Made by a program: the position numbers and the translations under genes. A DNA stretch of 64,000 nt from Shinella zoogloeoides (lineage in GTDB: Bacteria > Pseudomonadota > Alphaproteobacteria > Rhizobiales > Rhizobiaceae), in NCBI RefSeq assembly GCF_033705735.1, contig NZ_CP131131.1, positions 124,001 to 188,000 of the forward strand, written 5' to 3'. Below the pieces are notes generated by a model. It searched no databases and was not told the DNA's origin. It saw only the letters and a program-made list of their open reading frames with translations. Of the stretch, positions 39,601-49,584 are shown in pieces (the first letter of the stretch is position 1; each line of letters begins with the position of its first letter).

Positions 39601-39755
39601 GCCCCTCATCCCGCTGCCGGCACCTTCTCCCCGCAAGCGGGAAGAAAGGACAAGCGGCGGGGGCTTCCTTCATGCTTCTTTCGTCAGGGAAACCAGCGCC
39701 TCGTTCCCCTTCTCCCCGCTTGCGGGGAGAAGGTCGCGGCAGCGGGATGAGGGGC
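39601..39755. repeat. palindromic intergenic repeat, family B, copy 3
   Basis: GCCCCTCATCCCGCTGCCG at the left and its near-perfect complement CGGCAGCGGGATGAGGGGC at the right enclose two CTTCTCCCCGC hairpins and a centre of about 55 bases. This copy uses the CCCGCTGCCG variant of the outer arm on both sides, whereas other copies use GGCCTGCCGG, so the arms appear as exchangeable modules. It lies between the HAD gene and lpxK. Confidence 0.85.
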
Positions 39756-39862
39756 AGCGCCTCCGTCCCTCGCCATCCGGCGCTGTTTCCTGCAGTTGAT
39801 TTTCCTCAGGTCTTCGCGTTTCCTTGCGCAACGACAGGGCAGGGCCATCCACGGGAGACGAC

Positions 39863-40903
39863 ATGGTAACCGAAGCGCCGCCTTTCTGGTGGACGAAGCC
39901 GGACTGGCGCGCCTATGCGCTCTGGCCGGTCTCGCGCCTCTATGGGCTGATCGCCGGCTGGCGCATGCGCAAGGGCCGCCGGGCCGAGGTGCCGGTGCCC
40001 GTCATCTGCGTCGGCAACTTCACGGTGGGCGGCGCCGGCAAGACGCCGACGGCCATCGCGCTCGCCCGCGCCGCCAAGGCGCGGGGCCTCCGGCCCGGCT
40101 TCCTCTCCCGCGGCTATGGCGGCTCGCTGGATGTCACGACCGTGGTCGACCTCAGCCATCACCGCGCCCGCGCCGTCGGCGACGAGCCGCTGCTGCTCGC
40201 CCGCGAGGCGCTGACCGTCATCTCGCGCAAGCGGGTGAAGGGCGCACGCAAGCTGGTGGAGGAGGGGGCCGACATCATCATCATGGACGACGGCTTCCAG
40301 AGCGCGCGCCTCGCCTTCGATTATGCGCTGCTCGTCATCGACACGCGCCGCGGCATCGGCAACGGCCATCTCGTGCCGGGCGGGCCGTTGCGCGCGCCGT
40401 TGGCCGAGCAGATGCGCCAGGCGAGCGCGCTTCTGGCCATCGGCGACGGCGATGCGGCTGACCGGCTGATCCGCCAGGCGGCGCGGGCCGGCAAGGCGGT
40501 CCATCCCGCGACGCTCGTCACCGTGGGCGCGGAGGACCTGAAGGACGAGGTCGTCATGGCCTGGTCCGGCATTGCCGACAACGAGAAGTTCCACCGCACG
40601 GTGAACGAGACGGGCGCGCATCTCTCTGTCTCCCGCAGCTTCCCGGATCACCACTATCTCACCGACGACGAGGTGGCGGAAATCCTCGACCATGCCGAAG
40701 GGCTCGGCTACCAGCTGGTGACGACGGCCAAGGACAGCGTGCGGCTCGCGGGTGGTCACGGCCGTTCGGAGGAACTGAGGAAAAAGAGCCGCGTGATCGA
40801 GGTGGAAATCCGCTTCGACGACCCGAAGGGGCCGGATGCGATCATCGACGCGGCGATCGCCAATGCACGGCGGCGCAAGCTGCAGCGGCTGGCGAAGAAG
40901 TGA
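39863..40903 (+). CDS. lpxK: tetraacyldisaccharide 4'-kinase
   Basis: 346 residues. Phosphorylates the 4' position of the lipid A disaccharide at the inner membrane. The P-loop [13 protein letters not shown] is at about residues 55-67, preceded by VICVGNFT, and the DDGFQSARL block lies near 150. The start at 39863 follows GGGAGACGAC and gives the family N-terminus EAPPFWW; an upstream frame start at 39824 lacks a ribosome site. Confidence 0.95.
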   Translation: MVTEAPPFWWTKPDWRAYALWPVSRLYGLIAGWRMRKGRRAEVPVPVICVGNFTVGGAGKTPTAIALARAAKARGLRPGFLSRGYGGSLDVTTVVDLSHHRARAVGDEPLLLAREALTVISRKRVKGARKLVEEGADIIIMDDGFQSARLAFDYALLVIDTRRGIGNGHLVPGGPLRAPLAEQMRQASALLAIGDGDAADRLIRQAARAGKAVHPATLVTVGAEDLKDEVVMAWSGIADNEKFHRTVNETGAHLSVSRSFPDHHYLTDDEVAEILDHAEGLGYQLVTTAKDSVRLAGGHGRSEELRKKSRVIEVEIRFDDPKGPDAIIDAAIANARRRKLQRLAKK

Positions 40904-40963
40904 GGGATTAGGCAATAGGCAGTCGCCAATAAGGGATTGACGCCCTCACGTCTTTCGACAGCA

Positions 40964-41316
<353 letters not shown>

Positions 41317-41383
41317 CGATTTCAGTATCCGTATCATCCGATGTCGATGCAATATCGCGCCGGCCGTCAAATTTCCAGCTTTT

Positions 41384-43189
41384 TCAGCTCCGGCCGAACA
41401 GCCGCTCGATGTCGGAAAGCTTCAGCTCGATATAGGTCGGCCGGCCGTGGTTGCACTGGCCGGAGCCGGGCGTCGCCTCCATCTGGCGCAAGAGCGCGTT
41501 CATTTCCTCCGGCCGCATGCGCCGGCCCGAGCGGACGGAGCCGTGGCAGGCCATGGTCGCGGCGAGATATTCGAGCCTGGCCTTGAGGCCGCTCGCCGTG
41601 TCCCATTCGGCAAGCTCGTCGGCAAGCTGGCGGATGAGGCCGGCCGCGTCCATCTCGCCGAGCATGGCCGGCGTCTCGCGCACCGCGACCGCGCCGGGGC
41701 CGAAGCGCTCGATGCCGAGGCCGAGCCTTGCGAATTCCTCGGCATGGGAGACAAGCCGGTCGCAGTCGTCTTCCGGCAGGTCGACGATCTCGGGAATGAG
41801 GAGGGCCTGCGCCGGCACGGGCCGTGCATGCAGCGCCTCGCGCATCGCCTCGAAGACGAGCCGTTCATGCGCGGCATGCTGATCGACGATGACGAGGCCG
41901 TCCTCGGTCTGCGCGACGATGTAGTTCTCGTGCAGCTGCGCCCGCGCCGCGCCGAGCGGATGGCGCTGCGGCGGCTCCTCTTCGCGGATGGAGGGGGAGG
42001 GCGTGAAGGCGGGCTCGCCGCGCGCCGAGGGCGCCGCGAATTCCGCAAAGCCTGCCTGCTGCCCGCGGAAAGCCGTCGGCGAGGCCGTGGCGGATTCGAA
42101 GGGACGGTAGGGCGAGGCGGAAGGCGTCCATGCCGCGGCGGGGCGCGCTGCTTCCGGCCGGAAGGCGCGCATCAGGCCGCTTGCGCCCGTCGTCGAGGCG
42201 CGGTCGCCCTCGCGGGCAAGCGCCTCGCGGATCGCGCCGATGATGAGGCCGCGCACGAGGCCGGGATCGCGGAAGCGCACATCCGACTTCGCCGGATGCA
42301 CGTTGACGTCGACCAGCGCCGGATCGATCTCTATGGCAAGCACCGCGACGGGATAGCGCCCGTGCGGGATCGTCTCGGCATAGGCCGCGCGCAGTGCCGA
42401 CCAGATCAGCTTGTCCTGCACCGGCCTTCCGTTGACGAAGGCGAACTGGTTGAGGCTGTTGCCGCGGTTGAAGGTCGGCACGCCGGCAAAGCCGGTGAGC
42501 CGCACGCCTTCGCGCTCCGCATCGATCTCGATGGCATTGTCGCGGAAATCGCGGCCGAGCACCTGCGCGATGCGGGCAAGCCGGTCCGTGCCGGTCGCGG
42601 GGAATTCCAGCGTCGTGCGGTCGGAGCCGGAGAGCACGAAGCGCACATGCGGAAAGGCGATCGCCATGCGGCGCACGACGTCGGAGATGGCCGAGGCCTC
42701 CGCCTTCTCGCTCTTCAGGAACTTGAGGCGGGCGGGCGTGGCGAAGAAGAGGTCGCGCACCTCGACGACGGTGCCGCGATTGGCCGCCGCCGGGCGTACC
42801 GGCACCACCTTGCCGCCCGTCACGCTGATCTCGGCCCCTTCGCCGGCCTCCGCCGTGCGGCTGAGCAGCGACAGCTTCGCGACCGAGCCGATGGAGGGCA
42901 GCGCCTCGCCGCGAAAGCCGAGCGTGCGGATGTCGAGAAGGTCGGTGTCGAGCTTGGAGGTGCAGTGCCGGCGGATCGCCATCTCCAGGTCGGCGGGCGC
43001 CATGCCGCCGCCGTTGTCGGTGACGCGCAGCAGCGTCTTGCCGCCGCCGGCCGTGGCGATCTCGATGCGGGTGGCGCCGGCGTCCAGCGCGTTCTCGATC
43101 AGCTCCTTGGCGGCGCTCGCCGGCCGTTCGATCACTTCGCCGGCCGCGATCTGGTTGATGAGGGTTTCGGAAAGCTGCCTGATGGTCAT
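41384..43189 (-). CDS. mutL: DNA mismatch repair protein MutL
   Basis: 601 residues. N-terminal GHKL ATPase with [24 protein letters not shown], the [11 protein letters not shown] block and [16 protein letters not shown], then a variable Ala/Pro-rich linker (about 335-415) and the C-terminal dimerisation domain. Near the C-terminus [12 protein letters not shown] and [15 protein letters not shown] are seen. The endonuclease motif DQHAxxERxxYE has F in place of Y here. It couples MutS recognition to strand removal. Confidence 0.95.
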   Translation of the reverse strand: MTIRQLSETLINQIAAGEVIERPASAAKELIENALDAGATRIEIATAGGGKTLLRVTDNGGGMAPADLEMAIRRHCTSKLDTDLLDIRTLGFRGEALPSIGSVAKLSLLSRTAEAGEGAEISVTGGKVVPVRPAAANRGTVVEVRDLFFATPARLKFLKSEKAEASAISDVVRRMAIAFPHVRFVLSGSDRTTLEFPATGTDRLARIAQVLGRDFRDNAIEIDAEREGVRLTGFAGVPTFNRGNSLNQFAFVNGRPVQDKLIWSALRAAYAETIPHGRYPVAVLAIEIDPALVDVNVHPAKSDVRFRDPGLVRGLIIGAIREALAREGDRASTTGASGLMRAFRPEAARPAAAWTPSASPYRPFESATASPTAFRGQQAGFAEFAAPSARGEPAFTPSPSIREEEPPQRHPLGAARAQLHENYIVAQTEDGLVIVDQHAAHERLVFEAMREALHARPVPAQALLIPEIVDLPEDDCDRLVSHAEEFARLGLGIERFGPGAVAVRETPAMLGEMDAAGLIRQLADELAEWDTASGLKARLEYLAATMACHGSVRSGRRMRPEEMNALLRQMEATPGSGQCNHGRPTYIELKLSDIERLFGRS

Positions 43190-43367
43190 GGCACCATTTT
43201 CGCGGATTCGCCCGCCGCCCGCCAGTGGGTGCGGCGGCTTATCCCGCCTCTTGGGCGCCGGCCGGTTTAATCAGGCTTTAATAAAATGCTGCGAACGTGC
43301 CGTTGCGCTTGTATGAGCACAAGCCGGCCGGGTTCTCCGGTGGACGATTGCAGCGTCGCTGGCCGCT

Positions 43368-43426
43368 GGCATTCCCCAATGTCCCAAGGTGCGTAAGCAC
43401 CGATCAGCATGTTTTCGGGAATGCCA
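43368..43426. other. structured leader upstream of the PAS/receiver gene
   Basis: GGCATTCCC and GGGAATGCC form a 9-base inverted pair about 40 bases apart, and between them GGTGC-GTAA-GCACC makes a perfect nested hairpin. The structure ends about 20 bases before the start at 43446. It could be a leader RNA fold or a protein-binding dyad; no family is recognised. Coordinates at the left arm are good to about one base. Confidence 0.4.
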
Positions 43427-43445
43427 ACAGGCGAGGACTGCCAGA

Positions 43446-45185
43446 ATGAATGATGTAGCGCCGTCAGACGCGCACATCCGGTCGGGAATGTTCGAAGCCG
43501 CGTGCGATATCCTCGCCGCCGCGGTGATCGTCTATGACAAGAACGACCGCCTCGTCTTCGCCAGCCGGCAGGTCCTGCGCTATTTCCCCATTCCCGCCGA
43601 AACACTGGTGCCCGGAACACGCCTGCGCGACGTGCTCGGCGCGATCTTCGACAGCGGCGTGCGCTACGGCATCTCGCCCGACCAGCGCCACAAGCCGGTC
43701 AACCGCGAGGAGTGGATCTCCGCCCGCATCTCCGCCCATTGGCGCGAGCAGTACGATGCCGTCGAGCGGCTCGGGCGCGACCGCTGGATCCATTTCCGCA
43801 AGCGCCGCCTGCCGAGCGGCTACAACGTCACCACCTTCGTCGACATTTCCGAGCAGAAGAAGCAGGAAGAGCAGTGGCGCCTCGATCTGGAGCGCATCGC
43901 GCTCACCGAGGAAATCCTCGAGACCCTGCCTTCGCCGATGGTCGTCAAGGACCGCAACCTTGCCTATATCGCGGTGAACCGGGCGTTCTGCGCGGTCTAC
44001 GGCACCGATCCCGACAGCATTCTCGGCCGCACCGTCTGGGCGCTGGCCGATGCGGAGAGCGCGGACCGCATCGAGGCGAGCGACCGTTCCGTGCTGGAGA
44101 CGGGCGAGCCCTACATGCTGGCGGAGCATATCATCCGCGCCGACGGCTCGGATCTCTATGTCATCACGCGCAAGTACCGGATCGGCGCGCCCGGCCATCA
44201 TGCCATCGTCACGGTGATGGAGGACGTCTCGGCCTTCGTCGCCGGCGAGCGGGCCATGACGGACGAGGGCGATGCGCTGCTGCGCGTGCCGGGCGGCTTC
44301 GTGCCCGCGCAGAACTGCTTCGATCCGGTGCGCGATGCCGAGCGCCGCCTGCTTCTCGACCAGTTGAACCGCGAGGACGTGACGGCAGTGGCCGGAAAGC
44401 GCGTGCTCGTCGTCACCGGCAATCCCCGCATCGAGGAAATCCTCGTCGACGAGTTCAAGGCCAAGGACGCCGATTCCTGCGCGGTCCATTCGGTGCGGGA
44501 ATGCCAGGCCTTCCTCCTGCACGCGGCCGAGCAGGGGATTGTCCTCGATCTCGTCATCGTCGACGGTGACGTGCCGGACCATGCCGCGATCCGCAACAAT
44601 GCCTATGGCGTGCCTGTGACGGTGATCTCGGCCGAAGGCATCGGCTCCGATTTCATGCGCGTCCTCGTGGAAGAGCACGAACTGCTTTCCGAGGATACCT
44701 CGCCGCTTGGCGACATACTCACGCCCGTGCCGATTTCCGACGACTGGTACATCGCCACCGACATCACGACCATGCTGCCGGCCGCCGTCGGCGACGTCGA
44801 GGTGCTGGTCGCCGAGGACAACCAGATCAACCAGTTTGTCTTCTCGCAGATCCTCGAAGGCCTCGGCATCTCGCACCGCATCGCCGAGAACGGCGAGGAA
44901 GCGGTCATGCTCTGGCGCAAGCACCAGCCGCGCCTCGTGCTGATGGACATCGCCATGCCCGTGATGAACGGCATCGACGCGGCGAAGGAGATCCGCGATG
45001 CGGAGAAGCTGACGGGCACCCACACGCCCATCGTCGCCGTCACGGCGCAGGCGCTGAACGTCGACATGCAGAACTGCATGGATGCCGGTATGGACGATTA
45101 CATCGTCAAGCCGGTCAGCCCGGAAATGATCGAGGCCGTCTACCGGCGCTATGCCGCACGCAAACAGGAGAAATCCGTCGCCTGA
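43446..45185 (+). CDS. PAS-PAS-receiver protein without kinase domain
   Basis: 579 residues. Two PAS domains (about 15-135 and 155-280; the first ends VTTFVDISEQKKQ), then a degenerate receiver-like domain (about 315-430, GKRVLVVTGNPRI) without the phospho-acceptor pattern, then a complete receiver domain (about 450-570) with VAEDNQINQ, phospho-acceptor Asp in LMDIAMPVMNG, VTAQAL and the Lys of IVKPVSP. No DHp or ATPase domain exists, so it must receive phosphate from another kinase. Cytoplasmic. A GGDEF-EAL gene and a PilZ gene follow on the same strand. Confidence 0.9.
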   Translation: MNDVAPSDAHIRSGMFEAACDILAAAVIVYDKNDRLVFASRQVLRYFPIPAETLVPGTRLRDVLGAIFDSGVRYGISPDQRHKPVNREEWISARISAHWREQYDAVERLGRDRWIHFRKRRLPSGYNVTTFVDISEQKKQEEQWRLDLERIALTEEILETLPSPMVVKDRNLAYIAVNRAFCAVYGTDPDSILGRTVWALADAESADRIEASDRSVLETGEPYMLAEHIIRADGSDLYVITRKYRIGAPGHHAIVTVMEDVSAFVAGERAMTDEGDALLRVPGGFVPAQNCFDPVRDAERRLLLDQLNREDVTAVAGKRVLVVTGNPRIEEILVDEFKAKDADSCAVHSVRECQAFLLHAAEQGIVLDLVIVDGDVPDHAAIRNNAYGVPVTVISAEGIGSDFMRVLVEEHELLSEDTSPLGDILTPVPISDDWYIATDITTMLPAAVGDVEVLVAEDNQINQFVFSQILEGLGISHRIAENGEEAVMLWRKHQPRLVLMDIAMPVMNGIDAAKEIRDAEKLTGTHTPIVAVTAQALNVDMQNCMDAGMDDYIVKPVSPEMIEAVYRRYAARKQEKSVA

Positions 45186-45256
45186 CGCATGCGGAGAGAA
45201 CTGGCCACCCCGCTCCCCGTCGCAAGGCATGCTTCAAGTTGAAAACGGACGGTCAA

Positions 45257-45274
45257 CTCCCCAGAAATGGGGAG
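45257..45274. other. GNRA-capped hairpin
   Basis: CTCCCCA and TGGGGAG pair perfectly around a GAAA tetraloop, 72 bases after the PAS/receiver stop and about 100 bases before the GGDEF-EAL start. No T-run follows, so it may be an attenuator or stabilising 3' structure rather than an intrinsic terminator. Confidence 0.4.
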
Positions 45275-45377
45275 GTCTGTGGGAAGGACTGACGATCGCT
45301 TGCTATGCATTTGTTAACGGACATGCCCCATCGTAGGGCAGTCCTCGGAGGTCAGGCGCAAGTATGGGAAATCATTG

Positions 45378-46733
45378 ATGAAGTCTGCTGATCATGCGGC
45401 GCTGGATGTTTCCCAGACTGATCTTCATGCCATGGCCTATACCGATCCCCTCACGGGTCTCGGCAATCTCTATCGCCTGCGTGACAAGGTGCGGCAGATC
45501 GCGCGTGAGCGCGAGGCGGACCCGGCGCCCTTCGCCATCGGCATCGCCAATCTCGACGGTTTCAAGCCCATCAACGATCTCTTCGGCCCCCGCGCCGGCG
45601 ACGAGATCCTCTGCCAGGTGGCGCATCGGCTGAAGGCCTGCATTCCCGACGGCGCGACCGTCACCCGCCATGGCGGCGACGAGTTCGCCTTCGTGCTGCC
45701 GCTGGTCTTCGAGCGCAAGGGCGCGGAAAAGCTCGGCCAGATGCTGCGCGAGGTCCTGTCGGCCCCCTTCGATCTCGGCGACCGCAACGTGCGCCTTTCC
45801 GCCTCCTTCGGCTTCGCCATCTATCCTTTCGCCGGCGAGGATTTCACCGAGCTGCTGAAGAGCGCCGATACCGCGCTTTACCGCTCGAAGCGCCGCGGGC
45901 GCGGCCAGATCACGGTCTATTCGCAGGAGATCGCCCAGGAGATGAAGCGCGCGACGCAGCTCGAGCAGGCGCTGCGCAATGCGATCATCGCCAACGAGGT
46001 GGACGTCCATTTCCAGCCGATCGTCAGCCTGCGCGACGATACCGTCGTCGGCTTCGAGGCGTTGGCGCGCTGGTGCGATGCCGATCTCGGCTATGTCTCG
46101 CCGGCCGTCTTCGTGCCGCTCGCCGAGGAGCGCGGCTTCATCGACGCGCTGTCCGATACGCTGCTGCGCAAGGCGGCGGAGGCGGCGCTTTCCTGGCCGA
46201 AGGAGCTCTTCCTCTCCTTCAACCTCTCCTCCGCCCAGCTCATGGACCCGAAGACGGCGTTCAACACGCTGGCCATCCTCAACCGCGTCGGGCTCGATCC
46301 GCGCCGGCTGGAGCTGGAGATCACCGAGACGGCGGTGATGACCGATGCAGACACGGCACAGAAGATCATCGGGGAGCTGCGTGCGGCGGGCGTGCGCATC
46401 TCGCTCGACGATTTCGGCACGGGCCAGTCGAGCCTCGGTCGCCTGCGCGACTTCACCTTCGACAAGGTGAAGATCGACCGCGCCTTCGTCTCGCGCATTT
46501 CCAACGACAAGGCCTCCGAGCACATCATCAAGGCCATCGTCGCCATGTGCGAGGGGCTTGACCTTGCCGTCGTCGCCGAGGGCATCGAGGATTTTTCCGA
46601 GGCGCTGAAGCTGAAGGCGCTCGGCTGCGGCATGGGGCAGGGCTATTTCTACGGCAAGCCGGCCGATGCCGTCGCCACCATGCGCTTCCTCGCCGACCGC
46701 TATGTCAGCCTGGAAGGCCGCGCCGCTTCCTGA
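45378..46733 (+). CDS. GGDEF-EAL cyclic-di-GMP protein, soluble
   Basis: 451 residues, no sensor domain or membrane segment. GGDEF domain at about 15-185 (AYTDPLTGLGNLYRL; intact HGGDEF at about 99) without an RxxD site; EAL domain at about 200-440 with GFEALARW, FNLSSAQL, EITETAV, DDFGTGQSS and KIDRAFV, so the phosphodiesterase residues are complete. Which activity dominates cannot be told. The ATG at 45378 is preferred to the TTG just before it. PilZ follows 127 bases later. Confidence 0.93.
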   Translation: MKSADHAALDVSQTDLHAMAYTDPLTGLGNLYRLRDKVRQIAREREADPAPFAIGIANLDGFKPINDLFGPRAGDEILCQVAHRLKACIPDGATVTRHGGDEFAFVLPLVFERKGAEKLGQMLREVLSAPFDLGDRNVRLSASFGFAIYPFAGEDFTELLKSADTALYRSKRRGRGQITVYSQEIAQEMKRATQLEQALRNAIIANEVDVHFQPIVSLRDDTVVGFEALARWCDADLGYVSPAVFVPLAEERGFIDALSDTLLRKAAEAALSWPKELFLSFNLSSAQLMDPKTAFNTLAILNRVGLDPRRLELEITETAVMTDADTAQKIIGELRAAGVRISLDDFGTGQSSLGRLRDFTFDKVKIDRAFVSRISNDKASEHIIKAIVAMCEGLDLAVVAEGIEDFSEALKLKALGCGMGQGYFYGKPADAVATMRFLADRYVSLEGRAAS

Positions 46734-46860
46734 GCCGGGCAGGCCTCGGGGCCAGGTGTCCCCGAATAAGTCAGTTCCTTAAACTTGCATGCATTTTCTT
46801 ATCGGGATGGCAAATGCCTTCCGCTAGGTTTTCTCCAGAATCAAGTCTGGGGTGACAGCG

Positions 46861-47196
46861 ATGGCGACCATCAAGGATATGCCCGTCCGGGCGACCGATC
46901 GTTCCAAGGTGCGTATTTTCGCGACGGTGAAGGTCATGCATCAGTCGACGCGGGCGCGCGTCGTCGATCTTTCGCCGAGCGGCATGGCATTCGACATCGA
47001 AACGCCGATCCAGGCCATGCCCGGCCAGCTCGTGACGGTGGAGAGCGAGGAACTGGGCCGGCTGAGCGGCACGGTGCGCTGGTACGCCAATGGCCGCCTC
47101 GGCATCCAGTACAAGCTGTCGACCAATGCGCTGGCGCAGATCACCTCCTATTTCCGCTTCTTCCATGAGGAGATGCAGCCCGTCCTGCGCCGTTGA
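46861..47196 (+). CDS. PilZ domain protein
   Basis: 111 residues, a single PilZ domain. The cyclic-di-GMP binding residues are present as RATDRSKVR near residue 10 (RxxxR) and DLSPSGMAF near 38 (DxSxxG). Such proteins bind cyclic-di-GMP and act on motility, exopolysaccharide or transcription partners. Its place after a GGDEF-EAL gene suggests a local signalling pair. Confidence 0.9.
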   Translation: MATIKDMPVRATDRSKVRIFATVKVMHQSTRARVVDLSPSGMAFDIETPIQAMPGQLVTVESEELGRLSGTVRWYANGRLGIQYKLSTNALAQITSYFRFFHEEMQPVLRR

Positions 47197-47413
47197 CGGA
47201 TCGTCTCCATAAAAGCAGGTTATGGCGCCGGTAAGTTTTTTTCCGCGTTACAGCGGCGATCCGCCCTGTGTAGCCTCGCTGCGGTAGGTGCTGCAAGGCA
47301 ACGAGGGGGAGGGCGCGCGCTGGCCATGATTTGCCGCCGCGGCCGTCGCCCCGGATGTCGCCATTTGCGACTATCTCCCGCACGATCACGGCCGACCTGC
47401 TAGGACCTTTGAG

Positions 47414-49462
47414 ATGACGCTATCGAAAGACCCGCTGCTCCAGCCCTACCGCCTGAAGCACCTGACGCTGAAGAACCGGATCATGTCGACCTCGCACGAA
47501 CCGGCCTATTCGGAAGACGGCATGCCGAAGGACCGCTACCGGCTCTATCACCTGGAAAAGGCCAAGGGCGGCATGGCGCTGACCATGACGGCGGGCTCGG
47601 CGATCGTCTCGGAGGATTCCCCGCCCGCCTTCGGCAATCTCTACGCCTATTCCGACGAGATCGTGCCGTGGCTCAAGAAGATCGCCGACGACTGTCATGA
47701 GCACGGCTGCGCCGTGATGATCCAGCTCACCCATCTCGGCCGGCGCACGGGCTGGAACAAGGGCGACTGGCTGCCGGTGCTCTCGGCCTCGCCGGTGCGC
47801 GAACCTGCCCACCGCGCCTTCCCCAAGAAGATCGAGGACTGGGACATCGAGCGCATCGTCGGCGACTATGCCGCCGCGGCCCAGCGCATGCAGGCCGCCG
47901 GCCTCGACGGCATCGAGTTCGAGGCCTACGGCCACCTGATGGACGGCTTCTGGTCGCCCGCCACCAATCGCCGCGAGGACGAGTTCGGCGGTTCGCTCGA
48001 CAATCGCCTGCGCTTTTCCGACATGGTGCTCGATGCCGTGCGCAAGGCCGTGGGGCCGGATTTCATCGTTGGCATCCGCATGGCGGCGGACGAGGACTGG
48101 GACATCGGCCTTTCGCGCGAGGAGGGCGTCGAGATCGCCCGGCGCCTCGCCGATTCAGGCAAGGTGGATTTCCTCAACATCATCCGCGGCCATATCGACC
48201 ATGACGCGCACCTGACGAAGGTCATCCCGATCCAGGGCATGGCCGCGTCCCCGCATCTCGATTTTGCCGGCGACGTGCGCGCGGCGACAAAGTTCCCGGT
48301 CTTCCATGCCGCCCGCATCGCCGATGTCGCGACGGCCCGCCATGCGATCGCCGAAGGCAAGCTCGACATGGTGGGCATGACCCGCGCCCATATCGCCGAT
48401 CCGCATATCGTCAGGAAGATCGAGGAGGGCAGGGAAGCGCAGATCCGCCCCTGCGTCGGCGCCACCTACTGTCTGGACCGCATCTACGAGGGCGGCGGCG
48501 CGCTCTGCATCCACAATGCGGCGACCGGCCGCGAGGCAACTATCCCCCATGTCATCTCGAAATCGCCGGGGCCCCTGCGCAAGGCGGTGGTGGTCGGCGC
48601 CGGTCCTTCGGGGCTGGAGGCGGCGCGCGTGCTGGCGGAGCGCGGCCACGCCGTCGAGGTGCTGGAGGCGACGGGCGAGGCCGGCGGCCAGATCCTGCTG
48701 GCCGCCCGCAATCCGCGCCGCAGGGAACTGATCGGCATCGCCGACTGGCGCCTTGCCGAGCTCGAACGCCTCGGCGTGCCGATCCACTACAACGTCTTTG
48801 CCGGCGGCGATGACGTGCTCGCCCTCGATCCCGACCTCGTGGTGATCGCGACGGGCGGCATCGCGCAGAACCCGGAACTGGAAGCGGGCGACGACCTCGT
48901 CGTGTCGAGCTGGGACATCATTGCCGGCGCAGTAAAGCCGGAAGGCCCGGTCCTGCTCTATGACGACAACGGCGCGCATACCGGCATGACGGCGGCGGAG
49001 CTGATCGCGAAGGCCGGCGTGGAGCTGGAAGTCGTTTCGCCGGAGCGCTTCTTCGCGCCCGAGATCGGCGGCATGAATCACGTGCCCTATGCCAAGGCCT
49101 TCGCGGAACGGAACGTCCGCGTGACGATCAACACGCGCCTCAAGGCCGTGCGCCGCGACGGCAACGGGCTAGTGGCGACGCTCGGCTCGGATTTCTCGAC
49201 CGACGCCTCGGCCGAGCGCCGTGTCGCGCAGGTCGTGGTCGAGCACGGCACCATGCCGATGGCCGATCTCTATTTCGAGCTGAAGCCCTTGTCGCGCAAT
49301 CTCGGGGCGGTCGACTACAAGGCGCTCATCCGACAGGAGAATCCGATCCGCTCCCGCAATCCCGAGGGCACCTTCGATCTCTTCCGGATTGGCGATGCCG
49401 TCCACAGTCGCAACATCCATGCCGGCATCTACGATGCCATGCGCTACGGCGTGCTGTTTTAG
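47414..49462 (+). CDS. NADH:flavin oxidoreductase / FAD-dependent oxidoreductase (TMADH/dienoyl-CoA reductase type)
   Basis: 682 residues. Residues 1-340 are an old-yellow-enzyme FMN barrel (LKNRIMSTSHEPAYSEDGMP; QLTHLGRR; EAYGHLMDGF), followed by an iron-sulfur region and an FAD/NAD-binding half (KAVVVGAGPSGLEAARVLAE). In this fold the 4Fe-4S ligands are C-x2-C-x2/3-C-x11/12-C; here the region reads CVGATYC...LC, with Ala at the second position, so one ligand is missing. Related proteins include dienoyl-CoA reductase, trimethylamine dehydrogenase and betaine or N-methylproline demethylases. The substrate is unknown. The TAG stop belongs to a dispersed repeat. Confidence 0.85.
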   Translation: MTLSKDPLLQPYRLKHLTLKNRIMSTSHEPAYSEDGMPKDRYRLYHLEKAKGGMALTMTAGSAIVSEDSPPAFGNLYAYSDEIVPWLKKIADDCHEHGCAVMIQLTHLGRRTGWNKGDWLPVLSASPVREPAHRAFPKKIEDWDIERIVGDYAAAAQRMQAAGLDGIEFEAYGHLMDGFWSPATNRREDEFGGSLDNRLRFSDMVLDAVRKAVGPDFIVGIRMAADEDWDIGLSREEGVEIARRLADSGKVDFLNIIRGHIDHDAHLTKVIPIQGMAASPHLDFAGDVRAATKFPVFHAARIADVATARHAIAEGKLDMVGMTRAHIADPHIVRKIEEGREAQIRPCVGATYCLDRIYEGGGALCIHNAATGREATIPHVISKSPGPLRKAVVVGAGPSGLEAARVLAERGHAVEVLEATGEAGGQILLAARNPRRRELIGIADWRLAELERLGVPIHYNVFAGGDDVLALDPDLVVIATGGIAQNPELEAGDDLVVSSWDIIAGAVKPEGPVLLYDDNGAHTGMTAAELIAKAGVELEVVSPERFFAPEIGGMNHVPYAKAFAERNVRVTINTRLKAVRRDGNGLVATLGSDFSTDASAERRVAQVVVEHGTMPMADLYFELKPLSRNLGAVDYKALIRQENPIRSRNPEGTFDLFRIGDAVHSRNIHAGIYDAMRYGVLF

Positions 49463-49507
49463 AGCAATTCCAGCCAAAGCGCGCAGCGGTTTTGCGTCCG
49501 GAATTGC
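49460..49507. repeat. dispersed short repeat, copy 2
   Basis: TAGAGCAATTCCAGC, then AGCGGTTTTGCGTCCGGAATTGC, with GCAATTCC and GGAATTGC as inverted ends. It matches the minus strand of the element at 32943-33004 closely. The TAG of the upstream oxidoreductase gene is its first three bases. Confidence 0.8.
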
Positions 49508-49525
49508 GGTGGGGAGCGCTTCATA

Positions 49526-49559
49526 AGAAAAACCCGGTGGCGCAGGGCGTGCCACCGGG
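49526..49559 (-). terminator. intrinsic terminator of the PRC-barrel gene
   Basis: CCCGGTGGC and GCCACCGGG form a perfect 9-base stem with a 9-base loop, followed on the minus strand by TTTTTCTT. It lies 26 bases beyond the gene's stop. Confidence 0.85.
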
Positions 49560-49584
49560 CTGGAGGTCAGTAAAGCCCGCCGGT

